From contig JBFHIZ010000003.1 of NCBI GenBank assembly GCA_041596215.1, positions 62,001-126,000 of the forward strand: a stretch of 64,000 nucleotides of DNA, given 5' to 3'. This document shows positions 8,247 through 15,944 of the stretch, piece after piece. Position 1 is the first letter of the stretch. Every line of letters begins with the position of its first letter. This DNA is from JBFHIZ01 sp041596215 (GTDB taxonomy: Bacteria > Bacillota > Clostridia > Lachnospirales > Lachnospiraceae). The notes beneath the pieces are model-generated. The model had not been told where the DNA came from. It saw nothing but the letters and a program-made list of their open reading frames with translations, and ran no database searches. The position numbers were made by a program, and so were the translations under genes.

Positions 8247-9215
8247 ATGAAAAATTATTTAATTATTGATATTGGTGGAACAAAGACCACAGCAGTAGTA
8301 TTTGACAATCACGGTGAGCCAATTACAGAATTTAAAGTTAAAAAATCCAGAACTTATGAGGGACAAGATGTTGTATTTCAAAATACGATAGAACTTGCAT
8401 ATGAAGTACTAAAAGAAAGCAAATTACGAAAAGAAGATATTTGCGGGATTGGCGTAGCCGCTCCAGGACCACTTGATTATAAAACAGGAGTGATTATTGA
8501 TGCTCCAATGATGGAATGGAAAAACTTTCCTTTAGGGGAGCGTCTTCGCGAAGAATTTGGGGTTCCCGTATTTGTTGAAAACGATGGAAATTTAGGCGCA
8601 TTAGCAGAAGCAAATGTTGGTGTTGCAAAAGGTGAGAATGTTGTTTTATATCAGACAATTAGTACGGGTTGCGGTGGCGGAATTGCTATCGATGGAAAAA
8701 TCTATCACGGTCGAAACGGGTTTGCAGGAGAATTTGGACATGTTTCTATTAATTTTGCAGGACCTGAATGCAAATGTGGAGGCAATGGGTGCTTTGAAAT
8801 GTATGCTTCGGGAACTGCATTAAATGGTCGAATGAAGCGAGACATTGAAAATGGGATAAAGTCAATGGCATTTGAAGCGATAAACTATGACACAAAACAA
8901 GTCGGTGGAAAAATTTTAGGAGATGCAGCTGAGAAAGGTGATGCATATGCAATCAATATGCTGCAACAAGAAGGTTCCTATATTGGAATGGGATTAGCCA
9001 ATTTAATCAATCTCTTTGATCCGGATATTATTGTTTTAGCAGGTGGAATTGTAAAGACCGAAAAATATTTTTGGAAAACGATGATGGAAGAAATTCGTAG
9101 AAGCGCATGTTTTGAATTTGATGAAGACAGAATACGAATTTCAAAGTTAAATGATAAAGTTGTCGCTTATGGGGCATATGTTATGGTCAAAAATGCACTA
9201 GATATAGAAGAGTAA
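8247..9215 (+). CDS. ROK-family sugar kinase
   Basis: The 322-residue protein is a ROK kinase. DIGGTKTT near residues 8-15 binds ATP phosphates, VENDGN near residues 110-115 holds the catalytic aspartate, and a CxCGxxGC cluster near residues 172-180 is the ROK zinc site. There is no N-terminal HTH domain, so this is a kinase and not an Xyl repressor. Glucokinase, allokinase and fructokinase are the usual activities; allose or another hexose fits the epimerase upstream. The ATG at 8247 follows GGTAGGGG directly, which makes it a better start than the ATG at 8226, which has no ribosome site. Confidence 0.88.
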   Translation: MKNYLIIDIGGTKTTAVVFDNHGEPITEFKVKKSRTYEGQDVVFQNTIELAYEVLKESKLRKEDICGIGVAAPGPLDYKTGVIIDAPMMEWKNFPLGERLREEFGVPVFVENDGNLGALAEANVGVAKGENVVLYQTISTGCGGGIAIDGKIYHGRNGFAGEFGHVSINFAGPECKCGGNGCFEMYASGTALNGRMKRDIENGIKSMAFEAINYDTKQVGGKILGDAAEKGDAYAINMLQQEGSYIGMGLANLINLFDPDIIVLAGGIVKTEKYFWKTMMEEIRRSACFEFDEDRIRISKLNDKVVAYGAYVMVKNALDIEE

Positions 9216-9261
9216 GATAGAAAAGAAATACATAAATTTGAAAATAAAAAGGAGAAACAAC

Positions 9262-10191
9262 ATGCAATTATTAACAATGAAACAAATTATGGCAGATTCT
9301 GTTAAAAAAGCGACAACAAATGTAAAGGCAGAAGAAAGATATGCAGTAGGTGCATTTAATTTTAGTACACTAGAAGAAATGGTTGGTATTGTAGAAGGGG
9401 CAAAAGAAAAGAATTCACCAGTTATTTTAATGGCATCCCTAGGAGCTGTAAAATACTATAATAATTCACTTGAATTAATCGCAAATACAGCAAAAGGTCT
9501 TGCAATGGCATATCCGGAAGTTCCTATTTGCTTGCATTTAGATCATGCAACAGATTTAGAACAGATTAAACATGCAGTTGTTGCAGGATTTACCAATGTT
9601 ATGATTGACGCTTCTAGTGAATCGTTTGAAACAAATATTGCAAAATCAAAAGAAATTGCAGATTTTGCACATAATCATAGTGTATATGGTGTGGGTGGCT
9701 GTTCGGTAGAAGCAGAACTTGGTATGCTTGCAGGACACGAAGATGAAGTCCATGTAGAAGAATCTGGAAAAGCATTTACTGATCCATCTTTAGTGCATGA
9801 ATTTGTTGAAAAAACAGGAATTGATGCACTTGCAGTTTCCATTGGAACCGCACATGGATATTATAAAGCAGATCCAAAGATTCAATTTGACCTTTTAGAT
9901 GAAATTCGTAAACAAACAGATATTGCAATTGTTCTTCATGGAGGAACTGGGGTTCCAAAAGAAGATTTTAAAAAATGTGTGGCAATGGGAATGAGTAAAA
10001 TTAATGTAGGAACAGGGTTAAAGAAAGTATTTTCAGAAGGTGTAAAATCTGAAATTTCAGCAGAAGAAAATGATCCTAGAAAACTTGTTGGACCAGGACG
10101 TAGAGCAATTGCTGCAGAAATCGCTAAAAATTGTGACTTATTTAATTGTACTGGTAAAACACCAGATGTTATAAAAGAAATGCACATATAA
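9262..10191 (+). CDS. Class II fructose/tagatose-bisphosphate aldolase
   Basis: This is a complete 309-residue class II aldolase. CLHLDHATD near residues 84-92 has the catalytic Asp and a zinc His, EAELGMLAG near residues 145-153 the activating Glu, GTAHGYY near residues 186-192 the second zinc His and LHGGTGVP near residues 219-226 the third metal His and phosphate loop. It cleaves a ketose bisphosphate to dihydroxyacetone phosphate plus an aldehyde. The ATG at 9262 follows AAAAGGAG and gives the normal family N-terminus. It is the second aldolase in the locus (the first is at 2-445), which suggests that two different phosphorylated ketoses are processed, or simple duplication. A terminator-like hairpin follows. 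Confidence 0.92.
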   Translation: MQLLTMKQIMADSVKKATTNVKAEERYAVGAFNFSTLEEMVGIVEGAKEKNSPVILMASLGAVKYYNNSLELIANTAKGLAMAYPEVPICLHLDHATDLEQIKHAVVAGFTNVMIDASSESFETNIAKSKEIADFAHNHSVYGVGGCSVEAELGMLAGHEDEVHVEESGKAFTDPSLVHEFVEKTGIDALAVSIGTAHGYYKADPKIQFDLLDEIRKQTDIAIVLHGGTGVPKEDFKKCVAMGMSKINVGTGLKKVFSEGVKSEISAEENDPRKLVGPGRRAIAAEIAKNCDLFNCTGKTPDVIKEMHI

Positions 10192-10200
10192 TGAAAAATA

Positions 10201-10252
10201 AGGACAGATATTTTGAAATCAATGTAAGATTAAGGAGTGTCTGTTCTTTTTT
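10201..10252 (+). terminator. Probable rho-independent terminator
   Basis: AGGACAGA (10201-10208) pairs with TCTGTTCT (10240-10247) with one G-U pair, followed by a run of T. The 31-base loop makes it weaker than the others in this window. Confidence 0.55.
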
Positions 10253-10264
10253 ATAAGGAGAGGG

Positions 10265-10696
10265 ATGACGATGCTTACACAATATGTAGATGGGTACCAA
10301 CACATTGGTATTCCAACAGATGATATAAAAACAACCATAGAATTTTATCGAGGACTTGGATTTAAACTAAAATGGGAAACGATTCATGACGAAAATCCAG
10401 TTGCTTTTTTAGAATGGGGAAATGTTTTAATTGAAACATATGAAAAAAAGGAACCAGTTTCCAATGCAATTGGAGCAATTGATCATATCGCATTAAATTG
10501 CACGGATATTATTTCGTGTGTAAAAGAAGCAAGAGCTTTGGGATATGTTTTTCGTGAAGGGCCTGCTTTTTTACCATATTGGGAACATGGCGTAGGATAT
10601 GTTACGATACTTGGACCAAATCATGAAATTGTAGAATTTATTCAACAATTTCAATCGGAAGAAGAAAAGAAAAAGGCGGTGAAGGAAATTGGCTGA
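10265..10696 (+). CDS. VOC (glyoxalase/bleomycin-resistance) family protein
   Basis: The 143-residue protein has two beta-alpha-beta-beta-beta units of the vicinal-oxygen-chelate fold. GYQHIGIPTDDI near residues 10-21 and IDHIALNCTDI near residues 73-83 each begin a unit with a candidate metal histidine, and a Glu near the C-terminus (HEIVEFIQ) completes the usual site. Members isomerise, epimerise or cleave small oxygenated compounds; the substrate is unknown. Its stop overlaps the start of the following PfkB kinase by eight bases, so the two are translationally coupled and probably share a pathway. An ATG at 10271 is an alternative start with better ribosome-site spacing. Confidence 0.78.
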   Translation: MTMLTQYVDGYQHIGIPTDDIKTTIEFYRGLGFKLKWETIHDENPVAFLEWGNVLIETYEKKEPVSNAIGAIDHIALNCTDIISCVKEARALGYVFREGPAFLPYWEHGVGYVTILGPNHEIVEFIQQFQSEEEKKKAVKEIG

Positions 10697-11654
10697 GATA
10701 TGGACAATGGGTGAAACACTTGTAGAAATAATGAGAACAGAAGTGGATAAACCGTTAAAGGAAGAAGCCCTGTTTAAAGGGCCCTTTCCATCTGGATCTT
10801 CCTCAATTATGATATCTACAGTAGCAAGACTCGGACATAGCTGTGGTATTATTTCTGGCATAGGCGAGGATGAATTTGGAGCATGTATTTTAGAGCGTTT
10901 AAATAAAGATGGAGTAGATACATCAAAGCTTCTTATTGATCCCAATGGATCTACTGCTTGCGCCTTTGTATCTTATGACAATAACGGAGAACGTAGATTC
11001 TTGTTTCACTGGGATGATACGCCTGCTACAAAAGCAAAAATGCCAGATGTAACAGAAGCATCGTTGAAAGAAGCAAAAATATTACATATTATGGGATGTG
11101 CATTAACGGCACGTTTAAGCTATGGATGGGAAATTGTAAATACGGCAAAAGCTATGAAGAAGCAAGGCAGTAAAATTAGTTTTGATCCAAATGTTCGAGT
11201 AGAACATTTGACGAATCCAGAGAAACAAAAAGAATCCTTAGAAATTATCCATGCGATAATGGAAATGACAAATATATTTGCACCAGGAATTGACGAATTA
11301 CGTATGCTAACAGGAATAAATGATGTTGAAAGTGCGGTAAAGAAATGCTTTGAAAATCCGAACTTAGAAATTCTATTTTTAAAAAAAGGTTCGGAGGGTT
11401 CGAGTATATATACAAGAGATGGAAAAGTTATTGAACAAGGATTATATAAGGTAGAAGCGATTGATCCAACAGGAGCAGGAGATACTTCGATTGGTGCATT
11501 TTTGTGTGCCTACCTTGAAGGAAAAGATATGAAAGAATGTGCAGAAATTGCAGCGGCAGCAGGAGCATTAAATGTAGCTGCATTTGGACCAATGGAAGGA
11601 CATATTAGTCCCGAAAATATTCAAGCAATGAGAGCTGGAACATGGAAAGCTTAG
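10689..11654 (+). CDS. PfkB-family carbohydrate kinase (TTG start)
   Basis: The 321-residue protein is a second PfkB kinase, distinct from the one at 463. It has the N-terminal ligand segment GPFPSGSSSIMISTVARLGH and the C-terminal signature DPTGAGDTSIGAF near residues 255-267. The TTG at 10689 is chosen because it keeps the first beta strand (EIWTMGETLVEI); the next in-frame ATG, at 10707, would delete it. The gene overlaps the VOC gene by eight bases. The Asp in TGAGD should be the catalytic base. The sugar acceptor is unknown. The next gene, a P-loop kinase, follows nine bases later. Confidence 0.85.
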   Translation: MAEIWTMGETLVEIMRTEVDKPLKEEALFKGPFPSGSSSIMISTVARLGHSCGIISGIGEDEFGACILERLNKDGVDTSKLLIDPNGSTACAFVSYDNNGERRFLFHWDDTPATKAKMPDVTEASLKEAKILHIMGCALTARLSYGWEIVNTAKAMKKQGSKISFDPNVRVEHLTNPEKQKESLEIIHAIMEMTNIFAPGIDELRMLTGINDVESAVKKCFENPNLEILFLKKGSEGSSIYTRDGKVIEQGLYKVEAIDPTGAGDTSIGAFLCAYLEGKDMKECAEIAAAAGALNVAAFGPMEGHISPENIQAMRAGTWKA

Positions 11655-11663
11655 AGGACATTT

Positions 11664-12302
11664 ATGAAAAAAGAATTTCAGGATAAACGCACAATCCTTA
11701 TTTTTACTGGGGGACCAGGGACCGGTAAAAGTGGTACATCAGAGCGTTTTTTAAAATATTTAGAAAATGATGAAATTATAAAAATAAGTTATGATCAAAT
11801 AAAAGAAAAAAACTGGGACATTTTTGGATTTGATAATGAAGAACAAAAAGAATTATTGAACTGGTGGTGCTTAGAAGAGTTTTATTTTACAATCCAAAAA
11901 CGAATGTGGGAAAATAAGACAATATTAATTGAGTACCCATTTTATCAAAGACATAAAGCAAAGTTGAAGGAGTTAATTACACAAGCAAACTATTCAGCAA
12001 TCACTATTTACCTATATGCAGATATGCAAACGGTTTATCAAAGAAGTATAAATAGAGATGAGCAAAATGACAGGCATCCAGGACACCTATTAAATCAGTA
12101 TCATATAGAAACGTATACACCGGAAATGCTTCATTCTGAGAAGCGAATTACACCAACAATTGAGGCTTTTACAGAAGCAATCGCTCATAAAGATTATAAT
12201 ATGGATTTGGGATTAAATATTCCAATCGATGTTAGTGATTTTCGTAACATTGACTACGAAGAGATTTATCAAAAAATAATTACCTATCAAAGAAAAAAAT
12301 AG
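11664..12302 (+). CDS. P-loop kinase (AAA_33 / zeta-toxin-like fold)
   Basis: This 212-residue soluble protein begins with a Walker A loop GGPGTGKS near residues 16-23 and has a QRSINRDEQND segment near residues 129-139 that resembles the lid arginines of small-molecule P-loop kinases. The closest general group is AAA_33, which includes polynucleotide and sugar kinases and zeta-type toxins. No antitoxin-like gene is next to it. It is nine bases behind a PfkB kinase, so phosphorylation of a metabolite of that pathway is one possibility. The function is not established. It ends 94 bases before the start codon of the permease operon. Confidence 0.6.
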   Translation: MKKEFQDKRTILIFTGGPGTGKSGTSERFLKYLENDEIIKISYDQIKEKNWDIFGFDNEEQKELLNWWCLEEFYFTIQKRMWENKTILIEYPFYQRHKAKLKELITQANYSAITIYLYADMQTVYQRSINRDEQNDRHPGHLLNQYHIETYTPEMLHSEKRITPTIEAFTEAIAHKDYNMDLGLNIPIDVSDFRNIDYEEIYQKIITYQRKK

Positions 12303-12313
12303 TAAAAATTCTA

Positions 12314-12341
12314 TTGACAAAGAACTCCTATTCATTATAGA
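12314..12341 (+). promoter_or_regulatory. Sigma-A type promoter of the permease gene
   Basis: TTGACA at 12314-12319 and TATAGA at 12336-12341 are separated by 16 bases. The operator palindrome begins at the very next base, so a bound repressor would cover the transcription start. Confidence 0.75.
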
Positions 12342-12373
12342 ATGCTTACATGCACATAAGTGCATGTAAGCAT
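12342..12373. promoter_or_regulatory. Perfect 14-base inverted repeat, probable ArsR-family operator
   Basis: ATGCTTACATGCAC (12342-12355) and its exact complement (12360-12373) flank the 4-base centre ATAA. The site lies between the -10 box and the permease start. The core is repeated imperfectly at 13456-13471 in front of the neighbouring ArsR-type gene, which identifies that regulator as the likely ligand. Confidence 0.8.
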
Positions 12374-12396
12374 ATTAAAATAGGAGGAAATTTTTT

Positions 12397-13401
12397 ATGA
12401 ACGAACAATTACAAATAGCAATAGGTGAATTTTGGCATGTAGGCTGGGTATTGGTAGTTATTATTGCTGCAATATCGATACTTACAGGTTTTGTTAGGGA
12501 ATACATTCCACAAGAAAAGTTACAAAAAAAATTAAAAAATCAGAACACAGGTAAGGGTGCCTTTATGGGAGCAGCTCTTGGAACATTAACACCATTTTGT
12601 AGTGCATCTATGGTACCTGTTGCCATGGGGATGATTGAAATGGCAGCACCTTTTTCTACGGTACTTCCTTTTTTGATTTCAGCGCCGCTTTGTAATTTTG
12701 TGGTTGTAGGGATCATTTTTGGAACATTTGGATGGAAAGTGGCACTTATCTACTTTTTATGGACATTCTGCGGAGCAATCGTTGCTGGACTTACCATTGG
12801 TCGTAGTCGAGTAAAGAATCAAGTTAAAAATTTAGCAGAAATTGCAGCGTCGAAAAAGAAAGAAAAATCATCGGCATGCTGTGGACAACAAAAAGCTGTA
12901 AATTCTTGTTCGGAACAAGTGGTGACGAGTGCTTGTAGTGCAAAAAAAGAATCAAGCAGTTGTTGTTCATCAACTACGACACAAAAAGAAACAAGTGATA
13001 AAATACGTGGGGCATTTCAATTTGCATTTGCACTGTTTAAACAAATAATACCATATGCAATTCTTGGAGCAGCTATAAGTGGAATTGCCCTTGCATATAT
13101 ACCAAGTACGGTGGTAGAAAAGTATGTTGGAAATGATGCATGGTATGCGATACCAATTGCATCGGCGATTGGCGTACCATTATATTTAAGAATTGAAATG
13201 GCAATCCCTCTTCTTAGTACATTATTAGCAAAAGGGATGAGTATGGGAGCTGCAATCGCACTTCTTATTGGTGGTACGGGAGCTAGTTTACCAGAGCTTG
13301 CAATTCTTTCTTCTATGCTAAAACCTAAGGGTGTATTAGCCTTTACATTAACGGTTCTTCTCCTTGCTATGACAGGTGGCGTTTTATTTATGATCATATA
13401 G
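12397..13401 (+). CDS. Metal/metalloid permease (ArsP/SO_0444-like) with Cys-rich loop
   Basis: The 334-residue membrane protein belongs to the DUF318/ArsP-like permease superfamily. The halves are similar: TPFCSASMVPVAMG near residues 66-79 and a GGTGASLPELAIL segment near residues 289-301. Between them lies a long cytoplasmic loop (about residues 148-205) with clustered cysteines (SACCGQ, SACSAK, SSCCSS) that could bind thiophilic metal ions. This layout matches the SO_0444 group of putative copper/zinc efflux permeases and is also close to organoarsenical permease ArsP. Control by an ArsR-type regulator (operator at 12342) supports efflux of a toxic metal or metalloid. The exact ion is unknown. 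Confidence 0.82.
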   Translation: MNEQLQIAIGEFWHVGWVLVVIIAAISILTGFVREYIPQEKLQKKLKNQNTGKGAFMGAALGTLTPFCSASMVPVAMGMIEMAAPFSTVLPFLISAPLCNFVVVGIIFGTFGWKVALIYFLWTFCGAIVAGLTIGRSRVKNQVKNLAEIAASKKKEKSSACCGQQKAVNSCSEQVVTSACSAKKESSSCCSSTTTQKETSDKIRGAFQFAFALFKQIIPYAILGAAISGIALAYIPSTVVEKYVGNDAWYAIPIASAIGVPLYLRIEMAIPLLSTLLAKGMSMGAAIALLIGGTGASLPELAILSSMLKPKGVLAFTLTVLLLAMTGGVLFMII

Positions 13402-13421
13402 TGATTAAGATAGAAATGTTT

Positions 13422-13450
13422 TTGACAAAAAAAGACAAGAATCATATACT
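13422..13450 (+). promoter_or_regulatory. Consensus promoter of the ArsR-type gene
   Basis: TTGACA at 13422-13427 and TATACT at 13445-13450 are 17 bases apart. The same -35/17/-10 pair occurs in front of the second ArsR-type gene (49413-49441). Confidence 0.85.
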
Positions 13451-13455
13451 TATAT

Positions 13456-13471
13456 ATGCGAATAAGTGCAT
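13456..13471. promoter_or_regulatory. Second, imperfect copy of the ArsR-type operator core
   Basis: ATGCGA-ATAA-GTGCAT has the same centre and right half as the perfect palindrome at 12342-12373 (core ATGCAC-ATAA-GTGCAT), with two changes in the left half. It lies just downstream of the -10 box, consistent with weak autorepression. Confidence 0.65.
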
Positions 13472-13501
13472 GCGACAAGGATAAGTATATGGAGGTAGAA
13501 T

Positions 13502-13921
13502 ATGGAAAACTATGAAATGGATTCTTTTGAAAAATATACAAACATTTTTAAGGCGTTGTCGGATATCACAAGGCTTAAAATCATGTGGCTATTGCTTACA
13601 ATAGATTCGAAAATTAGCGTATCAGAAATTATAGATGTTTTAGAAGAAAGTCAATATAATGTTTCAAAACATTTAAAGATTTTAAAAAATGCTGGATTAA
13701 TATATGAAAAAAAAGAAGGACGATGGTCTTTTTATCACTATCTACCTAAGGAAAATTCTTTTGATACCTATATTCGGCAAACAATTATGACAATTCCAAA
13801 AGAAATCATGGCAAATGAAATATCCAGGTGTAAATTGCGTTTATCGATGCGGGTAAATGGAAAGTGTGTGCTTGGAGCAGATAGTGATGCATGGGAAGAA
13901 CGAAATAACGAGAAACTATAG
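13502..13921 (+). CDS. ArsR-family metal-responsive repressor
   Basis: This 139-residue protein is a winged-helix ArsR/SmtB regulator. LSDITRLKIMWLL near residues 20-32 is the start of the fold. ESQYNVSKHLKILKNAGLI near residues 50-68 is the recognition helix, and EKKEGRWSFYHY is the wing. Two cysteines near the C-terminus (RCKLRLS and GKCVLG, residues about 109 and 121) are candidate sensor ligands; the usual ELCVC motif in helix 3 is missing, so the sensing site is not canonical. It is expected to repress the permease upstream and itself through the two related operators. The ribosome site is TGGAGG. Confidence 0.85.
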   Translation: MENYEMDSFEKYTNIFKALSDITRLKIMWLLLTIDSKISVSEIIDVLEESQYNVSKHLKILKNAGLIYEKKEGRWSFYHYLPKENSFDTYIRQTIMTIPKEIMANEISRCKLRLSMRVNGKCVLGADSDAWEERNNEKL

Positions 13922-13934
13922 TTGAAAACTAAAA

Positions 13935-13973
13935 AAAGGTCCATAAGATAAGTAAATCTTATGGACCTTTTTT
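13935..13973. terminator. Bidirectional rho-independent terminator
   Basis: GGTCCATAAGAT (13938-13949) pairs perfectly with ATCTTATGGACC (13956-13967). The stem is flanked by A on the left and T on the right, so it can end transcription of both the ArsR-type gene (+) and the XRE gene (-), which converge here. Confidence 0.9.
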
Positions 13974-14184
13974 ATATTTCGTCATCATCAAAAATAAAAT
14001 ATCCCTCAAAACGACCACCCAAAATTTCGGCAATTTTTTGAAGTTCTTTTTCGGAAAAATTATCTCTAGCTAGTTTATTTGATAGATTTTGGCTTGATGT
14101 ATCAAGCAGAGACGCAAGACTAGCAATCGTCATTTTTTTGTGCTTTAAAATAATTCTAATTTTTTCACTCATGGTTAAGTGCAT
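13972..14184 (-). CDS. Small XRE-family helix-turn-helix protein
   Basis: The 70-residue protein is essentially one Cro/CI-type helix-turn-helix domain. MTIASLASLLDTSSQNLSNK near residues 18-37 supplies the two HTH helices, and the tail is acidic (FIFDDDEI). On the coding strand AAGGATGG lies just before the ATG. There is no toxin gene, phage gene or second domain next to it. It could be an autonomous regulator of its own promoter or of the divergent chemoreceptor gene; the target cannot be seen. Confidence 0.75.
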   Translation of the reverse strand: MHLTMSEKIRIILKHKKMTIASLASLLDTSSQNLSNKLARDNFSEKELQKIAEILGGRFEGYFIFDDDEI

Positions 14185-14486
14185 TGAAATTCACCATCCT
14201 TAAATCTAATATACACATATCTTAAGGTAAATGCAATGTAAAAAATAAGGAAAGTGTTAAAAAAATATCAAAATTTATTTGTAAAAAGAAACGAAATCGT
14301 GTAAGTTATAATTGAAAAAAAGATTTATAAATGAAATCGTGAAAGGAGGATATATCGAAAAGGCGTTCTACTTTTCGTTTTAAGTAAGATATAGAAGAAA
14401 ATTAGTATGAAAAAGATGCTGTGAAAAGTTAGGGTATTATCTGTTACTACAAAGAATTACAATAAAAAGAAAAGGCGGAGCATAAT
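14185..14486. other. Intergenic region with chemoreceptor leader
   Basis: This 302-base AT-rich gap separates the divergent XRE and chemoreceptor genes. It has a direct repeat GAAATCGTG at 14293-14301 and 14333-14341 (40 bases apart) and a TATAAT-like box near 14307. A small hairpin CGAAAAG/CTTTTCG (14356-14362 / 14371-14377) followed by four T could be a weak terminator in the 5' leader. An AAAGGAGG without a following start codon lies just before the hairpin. No open gene was found. Confidence 0.5.
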
Positions 14487-15779
14487 ATGTTAAGGAAGAG
14501 AAAAGTGGAACAAAAAGAGAATACGAAAAATAAAATAGATGAGTTAATTCAACCGTATTTAGAAGCTGGAGAAAAAAAAGAAAGTTGCATTGTAAGTACG
14601 TTATGTACAGTCAATAATTTGTTACAGTTTATGACTAATTTAGATTATGTAAAAGAGATGATTAGGGATGCAAATATGCAGGCGGAAATGATTGAAATGA
14701 TAGCTGCAAGTAGTGAAGAAATGGCTGCTACAACAGAAGATATATCCAATTATGTAGTGGAATCCAATGCAAATATGAAGCAAGCAAATAGTGAGACCGA
14801 AAAAAGTTTAGAAAAAGTGGATCGTACCTTTAAAAAAGTAGAAGATGATATCAACGAAATTAATAATGTGAAGGAAATCATGTATGAAGTTAACGGAGAG
14901 ATGGTCAAAATAAATGAACTTGTTAATGTTATTAAGGGCGTTGCAGATCAAACCAATCTATTATCTTTAAATGCATCCATTGAAGCAGCAAGAGCAGGCG
15001 AGCAAGGAAAAGGATTTTCTGTTGTTGCAAACGAAATCAAAATACTTGCAGAGAATACGAAGGAACAAGTAGCAATCATAAAAACCATTGTGGATGGGCT
15101 TAATTCCAAAATTGGAAATGCAACAAGTGAAATTGACCGGGTGGTAAATACTTTTAGTGATTCGAAATTAGCTATTGATGAAGCAACAGGTGGTATTCAT
15201 AAAATCAATGCAGTGATGAACCGAGTAGAGGAAAGTTTCATGGCTATATCAACAAATGTAGAAGAGCAAACAGCAACGACGCAAGAAATGTCCTCAAATT
15301 TGCAAATAATAAATGAAAAGTCCACCAGAATGAAAGTGGAAGCAGAAAGAACCGGACAAGCATTTTTTGATATTTCGCAAAAAGTAGATACCATACGAGT
15401 AAATGCTTTAAGTTGTTCCGATAAAGTGGATGCGGATACCATCATTGAATTAAGTATCACGGATCATTTAATGTGGAAATGGAAAATATATAATATGATA
15501 CTCGGATATATTGATTTGAATGCAGAAATGGTAGGAGATCATCATAGTTGTAGATTGGGTAAATGGATAATGACATTGGATCAATCGGATAATAAGGTTA
15601 AAAATGTAATTTCTAGAATGGAGCAACCACATGATGAGATTCATAAAATAGCAAAAAAGGCAATCAAAGCATATAAAGATGGAAATATAAATGGAGCAGA
15701 AATGCAATTGTCAGAAATCGAAAGAAATTCAAGTATAGTTGTTGAAGCACTAGAGGAATTAAAGAAATATATATCATAA
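14487..15779 (+). CDS. Soluble methyl-accepting chemoreceptor with CZB zinc domain
   Basis: The 430-residue protein has no transmembrane helix. Coiled-coil signalling region residues run from about 60 to 300, with the conserved hairpin tip around residues 152-180 (ADQTNLLSLNASIEAARAGEQ) that contacts CheA and CheW. The C-terminus is a chemoreceptor zinc-binding (CZB) domain: histidines in TDHLMW near 327, the DHHSCRLGKW core near 351-360 and PHDEIH near 381-386 give the expected three His and one Cys ligands. Such cytoplasmic receptors sense zinc or, through the zinc-bound cysteine, oxidants such as hypochlorous acid. It appears to be a single-gene unit ending at a terminator. Confidence 0.9.
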   Translation: MLRKRKVEQKENTKNKIDELIQPYLEAGEKKESCIVSTLCTVNNLLQFMTNLDYVKEMIRDANMQAEMIEMIAASSEEMAATTEDISNYVVESNANMKQANSETEKSLEKVDRTFKKVEDDINEINNVKEIMYEVNGEMVKINELVNVIKGVADQTNLLSLNASIEAARAGEQGKGFSVVANEIKILAENTKEQVAIIKTIVDGLNSKIGNATSEIDRVVNTFSDSKLAIDEATGGIHKINAVMNRVEESFMAISTNVEEQTATTQEMSSNLQIINEKSTRMKVEAERTGQAFFDISQKVDTIRVNALSCSDKVDADTIIELSITDHLMWKWKIYNMILGYIDLNAEMVGDHHSCRLGKWIMTLDQSDNKVKNVISRMEQPHDEIHKIAKKAIKAYKDGNINGAEMQLSEIERNSSIVVEALEELKKYIS

Positions 15780-15823
15780 AAAACGAAAGATATTATGGTG
15801 ATTTATGATGAATAGTTAAGAAA

Positions 15824-15851
15824 GGAAGCATGTATACATGTTTCCTTTTTT
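15824..15851 (+). terminator. Rho-independent terminator after the chemoreceptor gene
   Basis: GGAAGCATGTA (15824-15834) pairs with TACATGTTTCC (15835-15845) with one G-T position; the hairpin is closed by the central bases and followed by six T. Confidence 0.75.
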
Positions 15852-15944
15852 ATATTAATGAGGATTTGATTTTTTGCAAAAAATAGGATTTTATTTTTCA
15901 TATATGCTACAATAAATAATTAAAAAGATAAGGTAATAGAAAAT

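Noticed and set aside
11664..12302. Zeta-type toxin of a toxin-antitoxin pair
   Set aside because: The P-loop fold fits, but no epsilon-like antitoxin gene is next to it and it is packed behind a PfkB kinase, so a metabolic kinase is more likely.
13017..13541. 174-residue minus-strand frame across the permease and ArsR genes
   Set aside because: It is a shadow of two well-supported plus-strand genes and covers their promoter; no ribosome site or family match.
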